Shown here one piece after another: positions 41,435-49,472 of a stretch of 64,000 nucleotides of DNA. Origin of the DNA: an uncultured Eubacteriales bacterium. GTDB taxonomy: Bacteria > Bacillota > Clostridia > Oscillospirales > Acutalibacteraceae. Under the pieces are notes generated by a model. The model was not told where the DNA came from. It searched no databases and was given only the letters and a program-made list of their open reading frames with translations. The stretch covers positions 1 to 64,000 of the forward strand of contig CAKTVV010000005.1 in assembly GCA_934630515.1 (NCBI GenBank), written 5' to 3'. A program made the position numbers and the translations under genes. Position 1 is the first letter of the stretch. Each line of letters opens with the position of its first letter.

Positions 41435-42856
41435 ATGAAGAAATTTGTGGAAAAACACGCCGCCGGGACAGGAGTGCCCGGCTGGCTGCTGCCGGCGGTC
41501 GCCGGCGTTGCCGCTGCCGCCTTGGCGGCGGGGGCTGTCTGGGGGGTAAGCGTCTGGCTGCGCCGACCGGTGCAGCCTGCGGGGATCCCGCTGGCATCGA
41601 CGGTGAGTGCGGACAGCGCTCCGCCCACCACCACGGAGGCACCGACTACGACGGAAGCACCCACGGAGCCCCCCGCCACCACGACGGCTGCTCCGACCAC
41701 GACCACCCGGAAGCGCACCACCACCAGCAAGACCTACCCGAAGGTGACGGCACCTGTGACGGTGCCGGCGCCTTCGGATCCGAAGCAGGAGCAGGCGGAG
41801 CGCCCCAGTCAGCCGCAGGATTCCAAGCCCATGACGCTGGAGCGGGTGCGACAGGAGCTGGGCGGCGCCGGGCATATTCTGGGGGTGGATGTGTGGCGGC
41901 AGACCGCCGCCGAGGCTCCCATCGACTGGCAGAGGGTCAAGGCAGCCGGGGTCACCTTTGCGATCATTCGGGTCGGCGGGCGTTCCTGGGGGACGGCTGC
42001 GGAAAACGGCGGCATCTATGAGGACACCAAATTCGATGAAAACATCCGGGGCGCCATCGCTGCGGGGATTCAGGTGGGTGTGTATTTTTATTCAGCGGCG
42101 ATCACAGAGAAGGAAGCGCTGGAGGAGGCGCAGTTTGTGCTGGATAAGCTCCAGCCCTATCGGGAGCAGATCACCTGGCCGGTGGCATACGATTTTGAGA
42201 CATTCGATCTGGGGCGGGTGCAGCTGTGCCTGAACCCGCCGGATGCCCCCACAGAGGAGCAGAAAAGGATCCTGAACCGAGAGGGACGCATCACCTCTTA
42301 TTCGGACGTCACCGATAACGCCATCGCTTTCATGGAATATATCGCTCAGGCGGGCTACACGCCCATGCTGTACACCTATCGGAATACGCTGTGGCGGCAG
42401 TTTGAGACCGGGCGGCTGGGAAAGTACCGCATCTGGATGGCGCAATACGTCAACCAGCTGTCTGCCAAGCGGTACGGCGGCCCCCACGCCGTGTGGCAGT
42501 GCGCCAGCGACGGGCAGATCGACGGCATCCGGGGGCGAGTGGATGTGAACATCGCCTATGAGGATCTGTATAAGTGTGACGAAACGTATGTGAAGGAGCC
42601 GGAATGGCCGGTGACGATGGAATTTGAACCGGTGGAGGACACGGTGGAGGCCACCGCCAACCATCTGGGGCTGCGTCTGTCGCCGGATGCGGCGCTGCCC
42701 AACCGGTACGCCACCGGACGCAAGGGACAGCGGTTCCGCCGCACCGGCGTCAATGCGGAAAAGGGCTGGTCCCGGCTGGAACTGGAGGACGGCACGGTGG
42801 TGTACAGCTCCAACGACTATCTGACCGATCCGATGGGGGAAAAACCGGCGGAGTAG
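41435..42856 (+). CDS. GH25 lysozyme, membrane-anchored, with SH3-like tail
   Basis: 473 residues from ATG 41435. A membrane anchor (about 14-40) is followed by a Thr/Pro-rich linker of about 80 residues and then the GH25 muramidase barrel from about 130 to 370: HILGVDVWRQT, GVTFAIIRVGGRSWG, GVYFYSAAI, VAYDFETFD (catalytic Asp/Glu), TPMLYTYRNTLW and YRIWMAQYVNQ. The C-terminal 80 residues look like a bacterial SH3 domain ending in the loop WSRLELEDGTVVYSSNDYL. It cuts the peptidoglycan glycan strand outside the cell, in remodelling or autolysis. Confidence 0.88.
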   Translation: MKKFVEKHAAGTGVPGWLLPAVAGVAAAALAAGAVWGVSVWLRRPVQPAGIPLASTVSADSAPPTTTEAPTTTEAPTEPPATTTAAPTTTTRKRTTTSKTYPKVTAPVTVPAPSDPKQEQAERPSQPQDSKPMTLERVRQELGGAGHILGVDVWRQTAAEAPIDWQRVKAAGVTFAIIRVGGRSWGTAAENGGIYEDTKFDENIRGAIAAGIQVGVYFYSAAITEKEALEEAQFVLDKLQPYREQITWPVAYDFETFDLGRVQLCLNPPDAPTEEQKRILNREGRITSYSDVTDNAIAFMEYIAQAGYTPMLYTYRNTLWRQFETGRLGKYRIWMAQYVNQLSAKRYGGPHAVWQCASDGQIDGIRGRVDVNIAYEDLYKCDETYVKEPEWPVTMEFEPVEDTVEATANHLGLRLSPDAALPNRYATGRKGQRFRRTGVNAEKGWSRLELEDGTVVYSSNDYLTDPMGEKPAE

Positions 42857-42898
42857 GAGCGTCTCCGGGAGAAAAAAAGAAAATTTACGAAAAAGGGA

Positions 42899-42960
42899 TT
42901 GACAAACGCCGCTGCATTGCATAATATGGAAAGGCAGAAAGGCGACGGTGCCTTTCCATA
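42899..42960 (+). promoter_or_regulatory. acpP promoter with an overlapping 12-bp palindrome
   Basis: TTGACA (42899-42904), 17 bp and TAATAT (42922-42927). A strong inverted repeat, TATGGAAAGGCA (42925-42936) with TGCCTTTCCATA (42949-42960), starts in the -10 and covers the start point. It could be an operator or, for readthrough from the lysozyme gene, a hairpin. Confidence 0.6.
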
Positions 42961-43021
42961 AAAACATGCTCCGCCGGTCACTCCCTTGACCGCCGGTGTT
43001 CTGGAAGGATGAATGGGGATT

Positions 43022-43252
43022 ATGGTATTTGAAAAGCTGAAAGCAATTCTGGCGGCGCAGTTTGAGGTGGATCCCGAGTCCATCACGGCCGAGACGGATA
43101 TTGTGGACGATCTGGGCGCCGATTCTCTGGATCTGGTGGATATGCTCATGTCGCTGGAGGACGAGTTTAACATCGGCGAGGTGCCGGATGAGATGATCGA
43201 GAAGATCCATACCGTGGGGCAGCTGGTGTCCTATATCGAAGAAAATATGTAA
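43022..43252 (+). CDS. acpP: Acyl carrier protein
   Basis: About 76 residues. The phosphopantetheine serine is in LGADSLDLVDMLMSLEDEF near residue 37, the hallmark of ACP. It carries fatty acyl chains during type II fatty-acid synthesis in the cytosol. Two possible starts (43013 and 43022). It stands alone here rather than in a fab cluster, with its own promoter and terminator. Confidence 0.9.
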   Translation: MVFEKLKAILAAQFEVDPESITAETDIVDDLGADSLDLVDMLMSLEDEFNIGEVPDEMIEKIHTVGQLVSYIEENM

Positions 43253-43275
43253 AAGCTGCTGCAGAGCAGTGAAAA

Positions 43276-43303
43276 GGGGCAGAGGGAGTCTCTGCCCCTT
43301 TTT
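43276..43303 (+). terminator. Terminator of acpP
   Basis: GGGGCAGAG with CTCTGCCCC, a five-base loop, then TTTTT, 23 bases after the stop. Confidence 0.9.
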
Positions 43304-43333
43304 GTCAAAATAAGCGGAAAGGCGGAAACGGCT

Positions 43334-43780
43334 GTGACCGTGATCCCTATGGCACAGGAGCATATTCCGGCGCTGGCGGCACTGGAGCGCACCTGCTTTG
43401 CCGTCCCCTGGTCGGCGGCGGCGCTGGTGGAGGAGCTGGAGAACCCTCATGCTGCCTTTCAGGTGGCGGTGGACGGGACCGGACAGGTGCTGGGTTATGT
43501 GGGTTGCTACTGCGTGGCGGATGAGGGGCAGATCGCCAATGTGGCGGTGGCGCCTGCCGCCCGGCGGCAGGGAGTGGCACGGGCGCTGCTGGCGGCGCTG
43601 GAGCGATTGGCGGCGGAGCGGGGGCTGTCCCGCCTGACGCTGGAGGTGCGGGTGTCCAATACCCCCGCCATCGCTCTCTACGAGGGTGCCGGATTCGTCC
43701 GGGACGGGGTGCGCCCCGGGTTTTACCGGGAGCCTCGGGAGGACGCCGCCATCTATTCCAAGTATTGTCCGAATCGATGA
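43334..43780 (+). CDS. rimI: Ribosomal protein N-acetyltransferase RimI-like
   Basis: 148 residues from GTG 43334. The GNAT acetyl-CoA site is VAPAARRQGVARALLAALE near 76-94, and the C-terminal VSNTPAIALYEGAGFVRDGV region is typical for RimI. Placed 12 bases before tsaD, a very common neighbour. It acetylates N-terminal amines of ribosomal or related proteins. Confidence 0.85.
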   Translation: MTVIPMAQEHIPALAALERTCFAVPWSAAALVEELENPHAAFQVAVDGTGQVLGYVGCYCVADEGQIANVAVAPAARRQGVARALLAALERLAAERGLSRLTLEVRVSNTPAIALYEGAGFVRDGVRPGFYREPREDAAIYSKYCPNR

Positions 43781-43792
43781 GGTGGAACGACC

Positions 43793-44797
43793 ATGTACAT
43801 ATTAGGTATTGAATCCTCCTGCGATGAGACGGCTGCCTCCGTGGTGGAGGACGGCCGTCGGGTGCTGTCCAATGTGGTGGCGTCGCAGGTGGAGGAGCAT
43901 CGGCTCTACGGCGGCGTGGTGCCGGAGATCGCCAGCCGCCGCCATGCGGAAGCCATCAGCGGGGTGGTGCGGCAGGCGCTGGAGCAGGCGGGAAAGACCC
44001 CGGAGCAGCTGGACGGCATCGCCGTCACCTACGCCCCCGGTCTGATCGGGGCGCTGCTGGTGGGGGTGGGCTTTGCCAAGGGGCTGGCGCTGGCGACGGG
44101 CAAGCCGCTGATCCCCACCCATCATCTGCGCTCCCACATCGCCGCCAACTATCTGGCACACCCGGAGCTGGAGCCGCCCTTTTTGTGCTTGGTGGTGTCC
44201 GGCGGGCATAGCCACATTGTGCAGGTGGAGGATTACACCCGCTTTCGGGTGATCGGGCATACCCGGGACGATGCGGCGGGGGAATGCTACGACAAAGCCG
44301 CCCGGGCGATGGGGATGCCCTATCCCGGCGGCGTGGCGCTGGATCGGCTGGCGGCACAGGGGGATCCCCACGCCTATACGCTGCCCCGCCCCCGGGTGGA
44401 GGGCAGTCCCTACGATTTCAGCTTTTCGGGTCTGAAAACGGCGGTCATCAACCTGCTGCATAATGCGCAGCAAAAGGGCGAGACGGTATGCAGGGAGGAT
44501 CTGTGCGCCAGCTTTCAGCACCGGGTGACGGAGCTGCTGGTGGAGAATACCATGCGGGCTGCCGCCGATACCGGGGCGCAAACGATCGTGCTGGCGGGGG
44601 GCGTTTCAGCCAACTCCGGACTGCGTGCCGGGATGGAGGCGGCGTGCGCCCGGGCGGGCTATCGGCTGTTTGCTCCGCCCCTGTCCCTGTGCGGGGATAA
44701 CGGGGCGATGGTGGCGGCGCAGGGCTATTATGAGCTGCTGGCGGGGCATACCGCCGGGATGGAGCTGAATGCGGCGGCGACCATGAGCATAGAATAA
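43793..44797 (+). CDS. tsaD: tRNA N6-threonylcarbamoyladenosine transferase TsaD
   Basis: 334 residues. The ASKHA motifs are present: GIESSCDETAASVV at the start, THHLRSHIAANYL near 109-121 with the two metal-binding histidines, and SGGHSHIVQVEDY near 139, then VLAGGVSANSGLRAG near 265. It transfers the threonylcarbamoyl group to A37 of ANN-decoding tRNAs with TsaB/TsaE/TsaC, which are not in this window. Full length and directly behind rimI. Confidence 0.95.
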   Translation: MYILGIESSCDETAASVVEDGRRVLSNVVASQVEEHRLYGGVVPEIASRRHAEAISGVVRQALEQAGKTPEQLDGIAVTYAPGLIGALLVGVGFAKGLALATGKPLIPTHHLRSHIAANYLAHPELEPPFLCLVVSGGHSHIVQVEDYTRFRVIGHTRDDAAGECYDKAARAMGMPYPGGVALDRLAAQGDPHAYTLPRPRVEGSPYDFSFSGLKTAVINLLHNAQQKGETVCREDLCASFQHRVTELLVENTMRAAADTGAQTIVLAGGVSANSGLRAGMEAACARAGYRLFAPPLSLCGDNGAMVAAQGYYELLAGHTAGMELNAAATMSIE

Positions 44798-44859
44798 GTG
44801 ACCCATCGGGGCGGTGCCCCGAGCAAAATACAAGCATACGATAACAGGAGGGAAATCGC

Positions 44860-45954
44860 ATGACCAATGTATTTGACATCACATCCTTTGGCGCCGTAGG
44901 GGACGGAAAGACCGACTGCACGGCGGCGGTACAGGAGGCGATCGAGGCGGCTTCCGGCTGCCGGGGCAAGGTGGTGGTTCCGCCGGGCGTGTATATGGTG
45001 GGACATCTCCATTTCCACGGCCAGTGCGTGTCGCTGGAGGGCAGCTCGGCGTGGAGCTTTCGCTCCGACGGGGCATCGGTGTTCCGGCTCAACACCGCCG
45101 ACACCGACTGCATGATCGACATCAGCGGCGCCTTTGGCTGCGCCATCCGGGGTATGTGTCTGGACGGCTGCCGGCTGGGGGAAAGCATTCACGGCGTCAA
45201 GCTGTGGTGGGAAAAGTATAACGGCGGCAGTGAGGAGGACACCCCCACCATCGACGATTGCCGGATCGGCAATTTCTCCGGCGACGGGCTGCATTTCGCC
45301 CATGTCTGGTGCTTCTCGGTGCGCCATTCCATGCTGCACCGTAACGGCGGCGCCGGGCTGTATATCGACGGCTGGGATGCGTTCATCATCGACAACTGGT
45401 TCACCGCCAATGCCAAGGGCGGCATTCTGGGCGGTCCGGTGGTGGCGTCCATCACCTGCACCGGCAACCGGGTGGAATGGAACCGCCGAGGCGGATTCGT
45501 GCTGCCCTACGGTGACAGCTATAACATCACCGGCAACTTCTTCGACCGCAGCTTCGGCCCGGCGGTGGATCTGGGCACCGATGACGGCGGCGTGGATCTG
45601 GTGACGGTGACCGGCAACGTGTTCCGCCGCAGCGGAGCGCACCCGGAGGGGGAGCCCTTTGCGGATGCGGACATGAGCTGCCATGTGCGGATGCGCCATT
45701 GCACCGGTACGGTGGTGACCGGCAACACCATGCGGGTCGGGCGCAACGACGGCGGCGGCGGTGTGCTCAGCCCCGATCGCAACTTTATTATCGAGGGCTG
45801 CAGCGAGTGCGTGGTGAAGGATAACACCATGCGGCGGGGTTCTTTGGTGGAGAATCTGGATGTGCGGGGCGACAATCCCCAGTGTGTGATCGCCGATAAC
45901 ATCGGCACTCTGGCGGAGCCGGATAACAAAACGGCATCGTCTCTGCTGAATTAA
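44860..45954 (+). CDS. Right-handed beta-helix protein (pectate-lyase-3-like)
   Basis: 364 residues, no signal peptide. The start NVFDITSFGAVGDGKTDCTA is the hallmark of the pectate_lyase_3/GH28-55 beta-helix superfamily, and later turns such as HNGG, GNRVEWNRRGGFVLPYGDSY and GNTMRVGRNDGGGG support a coiled helix. Without an export signal its target may be intracellular or recently taken up oligosaccharide. Enzyme activity is not certain. GAGGGAAATC precedes the ATG. Confidence 0.78.
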   Translation: MTNVFDITSFGAVGDGKTDCTAAVQEAIEAASGCRGKVVVPPGVYMVGHLHFHGQCVSLEGSSAWSFRSDGASVFRLNTADTDCMIDISGAFGCAIRGMCLDGCRLGESIHGVKLWWEKYNGGSEEDTPTIDDCRIGNFSGDGLHFAHVWCFSVRHSMLHRNGGAGLYIDGWDAFIIDNWFTANAKGGILGGPVVASITCTGNRVEWNRRGGFVLPYGDSYNITGNFFDRSFGPAVDLGTDDGGVDLVTVTGNVFRRSGAHPEGEPFADADMSCHVRMRHCTGTVVTGNTMRVGRNDGGGGVLSPDRNFIIEGCSECVVKDNTMRRGSLVENLDVRGDNPQCVIADNIGTLAEPDNKTASSLLN

Positions 45955-45964
45955 CAGAAACCGC

Positions 45965-46005
45965 AGCGGCTCTTTGTGGAAACTCCACAGAGAGCCGCTC
46001 TATTT
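45965..46005 (+). terminator. Terminator of the beta-helix gene
   Basis: A 16-bp stem AGCGGCTCTTTGTGGA / TCCACAGAGAGCCGCT with one wobble pair and a three-base loop, followed by CTATTTG. Confidence 0.75.
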
Positions 46006-46100
46006 GTAAACTTTTTTCTTAAAAACTCGCCGGGGGATTGCAAAATGGCGATCAATCGCCTATAATGACAGGAGAAAAGTGCAAATGCAGGAGGTTTCCG

Positions 46101-46652
46101 ATGGATACATTCAATGAGCAGATCGTTAAGAAGAAAAAGACCGCCGGCGAGTATGCCATCATCGTCGCTACAGTGCTGGGACTGCTGGTCTTGGTGGTGC
46201 TGATGCTGTTTATTCCGCTGCTGATGATTCTGGTAGCGGCGGCGGGCTTTGGGGCGTATTATCTGATCACCGCCCAGAGCAAGGAGTTTGAATATTCCGT
46301 CACCAACGGGGATATTGATATCGATACCATCATCGGGCGCCGCAAGCGCAAGCGCATCGTGTCCGTGACCGGGAAAAAGGTGGAGCGGCTGCTGCCCTTT
46401 GAGGGCGAACGGTTCCGGGAGGCAGACTACCAGCGGGTGGTGATGGCTGCCCCCTCGATGAATGAGCCGGAGCTGTGGTATTTCACCTATCACAGCAAGA
46501 AAAACGGGCATACTGCTGTGGTGTTTCAGCCGGACAACCGGGTGCTGAGCGCTTTGTACAGCGGTCTGCAGACCACCGTGCGGCTGGAGACCGACCGGGC
46601 GCTGCGGGAAAAGGGAATCACCGTGGAGAAGAACCCCCGTCGGGGCGAGTGA
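46101..46652 (+). CDS. DUF6106-like membrane protein
   Basis: 183 residues from ATG 46101 (GCAGGAGG upstream). MDTFNEQIVKKKKTAGEYAI opens the protein and two membrane segments follow (AIIVATVLGLLVLVVLMLFI and LLMILVAAAGFGAYYLI). The cytosolic part begins with FEYSVTNGDIDIDTIIGRRK, a beta-rich domain. The pattern is that of the DUF6106 family of Clostridia; function unknown. Confidence 0.75.
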   Translation: MDTFNEQIVKKKKTAGEYAIIVATVLGLLVLVVLMLFIPLLMILVAAAGFGAYYLITAQSKEFEYSVTNGDIDIDTIIGRRKRKRIVSVTGKKVERLLPFEGERFREADYQRVVMAAPSMNEPELWYFTYHSKKNGHTAVVFQPDNRVLSALYSGLQTTVRLETDRALREKGITVEKNPRRGE

Positions 46653-46666
46653 CGCAGGAAAATGAG

Positions 46667-46697
46667 CGCCGCTGCTGATATTCAGCGGCGGCGTTTG
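46667..46697 (+). terminator. Terminator-like hairpin
   Basis: CGCCGCTG (46667-46674) and CAGCGGCG (46683-46690) with an eight-base loop, then GCGTTTGTT. It is 15 bases past the stop and 31 bases before the nnrD start. Modest T-run. Confidence 0.5.
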
Positions 46698-46720
46698 TTG
46701 GTATAGTGGAGGTGCTTAGG

Positions 46721-48256
46721 ATGAAACAGGCAACTGCAGCGGCTATGCGGCGGATCGAGGAGCTGGCGGTGCAGGCGGGGGACAGCTACGCCGGGCTGAT
46801 GGAGCGGGCGGGGAAAGCCGCCGCCGCCCGCATCCGGCAGCTGACCCCGGAGGGGAGCGCCGTGGTGCTCTGCGGTAAGGGCAATAATGGCGGTGACGGG
46901 TTCGTGATCGCCCGGGCGCTGGCGGCGGTACGCCCGGTGACGGTGATCCTGGCTGCCGGGCAGCCCGTCACCGAGGATGCCCGCCGGGCGTTTTCGCTGC
47001 TGCCGGGGACGGCGGCGGTGCTGGAATATGCCGGAGAGCCGTATGTGTGCCACAGCGCCGTGCGGCAGGCGGCGGTGCTGGTGGATTGTCTGTACGGCAT
47101 CGGGTTTCGGGGGGCGCTGCCCGCCGGGATCCGCCCTCTGATTGAGCAGATGGGGCTGTCTGCGGCGGTGAAATACGCCATCGATCTGCCCAGCGGCGTA
47201 TCCGCCGATTCCGCTGAGGCGGCGCCCGGCACCCCGGCGGCGGATGTGACCCTCACCATGACGGCGGAAAAGGTGGGCTGCGCCGCCCCGGAATGCGGGC
47301 GGGTGGAGGTGCTGGATATCGGGATCCCCGCCTCGATCGTGGAGACGGTGCTGGGGCAGGAGGCGCCGCCGGCACCCGCCGGTGCCGCCTGGATCACCGA
47401 GGAATATGTGCGGCAGCGCATCCGTCCCCGTCCGGCGGACAGCCATAAGGGTACCTTCGGACGGGTGCTGCTGCTGTGCGGCAGCCGGGGCATGGCGGGG
47501 GCTGCCATGCTGTGCGCCCGGGGGGCGCTGCGCTGCGGCGCCGGGCTGGTGGAGTTGGCCATTCCGGAGTCGCTGTACCCGATTTTAGCGCCGGCGTTGC
47601 CGGAGGCGGTGTTTTTGCTGCTGTCGGAGCAGGAGCCGGGGGTTCTGGCGCCGGAGGCGACCCGGCAATTGCTGGAGGCGGCGGAAAAGGCGAGCGCCGT
47701 GGTGGCAGGCTGTGGGCTGGGGCATCCGGAGCGCTGGACGGAGCTGCTGGGGGCGCTGCGGCGGCGGTGCCTGTGTCCGCTTGTGCTGGATGCGGATGGC
47801 ATAAATGCCATTACGCCGCATATGCTGTTAGAGGATACAGCCTCCGCACCCTTGATTCTGACCCCCCATCCGGGGGAGATGGCTCGGCTGCTGGATACCT
47901 CCACCGGAGCGGTGCAGAAACGCCGGGAGGAGATCGCCCGCCGCTTTGCGGACAGTTACGGCGTGACGCTGGCGCTGAAGGGTCACCACACGCTGGTGAC
48001 GGCACCGGGACAGCCGCTGTGGTGCAATCCCACCGGCAATCCCGGGATGGCTGCCGGCGGCAGCGGCGATGTGCTGGCGGGAATGATCGGCAGTCTGGCG
48101 GCGCAGGGACTGGCGCCCCTTGAGGCGGCAGCCTGCGGCGTGTGGCTCCACGGAGCCGCCGGGGACGCCGCCGCCGCCCGCCGATCCCAGCATAGTATGC
48201 TGCCGTCGGATCTGGTGGAGGAATTGGGAGGTCTGTTTCTGAAATTTGAGAAATAG
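46721..48256 (+). CDS. nnrD: Bifunctional NAD(P)HX epimerase/dehydratase
   Basis: 511 residues from ATG 46721, eight bases after GGAGG. The N-terminal epimerase (about 1-215) has CGKGNNGGDGFVIARAL. The C-terminal dehydratase (about 225-511) has GRVLLLCGSRGMAGAAMLCA, LVLDADGINAI, LTPHPGEMARLL and GNPGMAAGGSGDVLAGMI. Together they repair hydrated NADH/NADPH: the epimerase interconverts R and S forms and the dehydratase restores the cofactor using ADP. Full length. Confidence 0.93.
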   Translation: MKQATAAAMRRIEELAVQAGDSYAGLMERAGKAAAARIRQLTPEGSAVVLCGKGNNGGDGFVIARALAAVRPVTVILAAGQPVTEDARRAFSLLPGTAAVLEYAGEPYVCHSAVRQAAVLVDCLYGIGFRGALPAGIRPLIEQMGLSAAVKYAIDLPSGVSADSAEAAPGTPAADVTLTMTAEKVGCAAPECGRVEVLDIGIPASIVETVLGQEAPPAPAGAAWITEEYVRQRIRPRPADSHKGTFGRVLLLCGSRGMAGAAMLCARGALRCGAGLVELAIPESLYPILAPALPEAVFLLLSEQEPGVLAPEATRQLLEAAEKASAVVAGCGLGHPERWTELLGALRRRCLCPLVLDADGINAITPHMLLEDTASAPLILTPHPGEMARLLDTSTGAVQKRREEIARRFADSYGVTLALKGHHTLVTAPGQPLWCNPTGNPGMAAGGSGDVLAGMIGSLAAQGLAPLEAAACGVWLHGAAGDAAAARRSQHSMLPSDLVEELGGLFLKFEK

Positions 48257-48267
48257 GAGCCTTTGCT

Positions 48268-48783
48268 ATGAAACGGATCGGCGCTTTGCTGGTGAGCGGA
48301 TGGTTGTGCGTGATGCTTTTGGGAGGCTGCGGCAGTGGCGGCAGTAAGCCGGTGCAGCCGGTGACGGCGGGCTTTTCCTGCCGGATCGAGGCGACTTACG
48401 GCGACATGACGGTGGCGGGGACGCTGACCCGCCCCGGAGCGGATACGCTGCGGCTGCAATTTGACAAGCCTGCCTCCCTCAGCGGGGTGACGCTGGGCTA
48501 CGACGGCTCCCGGGTGACCATGGAGTTGGCGGGGATGAGCCTTAAGCTGGAGCCCGAACGGGTGCCGCAGAGTGCGCTCATCCGGCTGCTGCTGGGGGCG
48601 CTCACTGCCACCCCCACCGGCGGCCAGCTGACCGACGAGGGCTATGTGGTGACGGGGCAGCTGGACGACCGGGCGTTTACGCTGGTGTTTGATCCGGTCA
48701 CCGGAATGCCCGGCAGTCTGTCGGTGCCGGAGGATGGGCTGCAGGCGACGTTCACCCGGCAGGAGACGGTGGATGCCGCATAA
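48268..48783 (+). CDS. Lipoprotein of unknown function
   Basis: 171 residues with lipobox MLLGGC (Cys at about 22). The mature part is a beta-rich domain (VTAGFSCRIEATYGDMTVAG; KPASLSGVTLGYDGSRVTME; LDDRAFTLVFDPVTGMPGSL), reminiscent of the LolA/LppX-like sheets in Gram-positive spore or wall proteins. That likeness is by eye only. It starts 11 bases after nnrD. Confidence 0.75.
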   Translation: MKRIGALLVSGWLCVMLLGGCGSGGSKPVQPVTAGFSCRIEATYGDMTVAGTLTRPGADTLRLQFDKPASLSGVTLGYDGSRVTMELAGMSLKLEPERVPQSALIRLLLGALTATPTGGQLTDEGYVVTGQLDDRAFTLVFDPVTGMPGSLSVPEDGLQATFTRQETVDAA

Positions 48784-48800
48784 AAACACGATAGCGAACT

Positions 48801-48836
48801 GTGCGCCGTCGGGCTTTGGCCCGGCGGCGCACGTTT
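48801..48836 (+). terminator. Terminator after the nnrD-lipoprotein unit
   Basis: GTGCGCCG-CGGGC and GCCCG-GCGGCGCAC pair over 13 positions with a short loop, then GTTTT. Confidence 0.75.
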
Positions 48837-48963
48837 TGGTGCGGTGGCTCATATAGTGATAGTGAGGGACGGACAGGCTGTTTTTTTACACCGTCTTTGT
48901 CCGGCTCGGAATAGAGTTCCCCTGTTCTGCCCATACTTCCGGTGTAAAGGAGCGTGGAACAAT

Positions 48964-49341
48964 ATGACAGTACATCGGGGAGATATTTATTATGCTGACC
49001 TCAGTCCGGTGGTTGGCTCGGAGCAGGGCGGTATCCGCCCGGTGCTGATCGTCCAGAATGATGTGGGCAATCGGTTCAGCCCCACGGTCATCGCCGCCGC
49101 CATCACCAGCCAGCAGGGCAAAACGCCCCTGCCCACCCATATCCGGCTGCAAGCCACCGGCAGCGGGCTGGCAAAGGACTCCATCGTGCTGCTGGAGCAG
49201 ATCCGCACGCTGGACAAGCGGCGGCTCAAGGAGCATATGGGGCGGCTGGATGACCGCTCCATGAATCGGGTGGATCGGGCGCTGCAGGTCAGCTTTGGGC
49301 TTAACGCCGGCGCTGACCGGCGGGAGCCCTCCGTCACCTGA
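48964..49341 (+). CDS. MazF/NdoA-type endoribonuclease toxin
   Basis: 125 residues from ATG 48964 (AAAGGAGC upstream). The PemK/MazF barrel is clear: VHRGDIYYADLSPVVGSEQG with the catalytic-loop Arg in GGIRPVLIVQND, then TVIAAAITSQ, PTHIRL and KDSIVLLEQIRTLDKRRL. It cleaves mRNA at short motifs. No antitoxin gene is seen within 200 bp upstream or downstream, unlike most mazEF pairs. It lies between a terminator and a P-type ATPase. Confidence 0.88.
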   Translation: MTVHRGDIYYADLSPVVGSEQGGIRPVLIVQNDVGNRFSPTVIAAAITSQQGKTPLPTHIRLQATGSGLAKDSIVLLEQIRTLDKRRLKEHMGRLDDRSMNRVDRALQVSFGLNAGADRREPSVT

Positions 49342-49400
49342 CCGGTTTCCGGACTCTTCGCCGTTTTTGGGGAGGAGCCCGGAAATTTTTTGCGTGGGTG

Positions 49401-49448
49401 TTGGCTTTTTCGGGAAACTATGGTATGATACAGAGTAAATCTGTATCA
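49401..49448 (+). promoter_or_regulatory. Promoter and palindromic operator of the P-type ATPase gene
   Basis: TTGGCT (49401-49406), 17 bp and TATGAT (49424-49429). A perfect inverted repeat TGATACAGA, GTAAA, TCTGTATCA (49426-49448) begins inside the -10 and covers the start point, a strong operator candidate for an unknown metal- or stress-responsive repressor. Confidence 0.7.
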
Positions 49449-49472
49449 GCATAGAAAACGGAGGATACGCCT

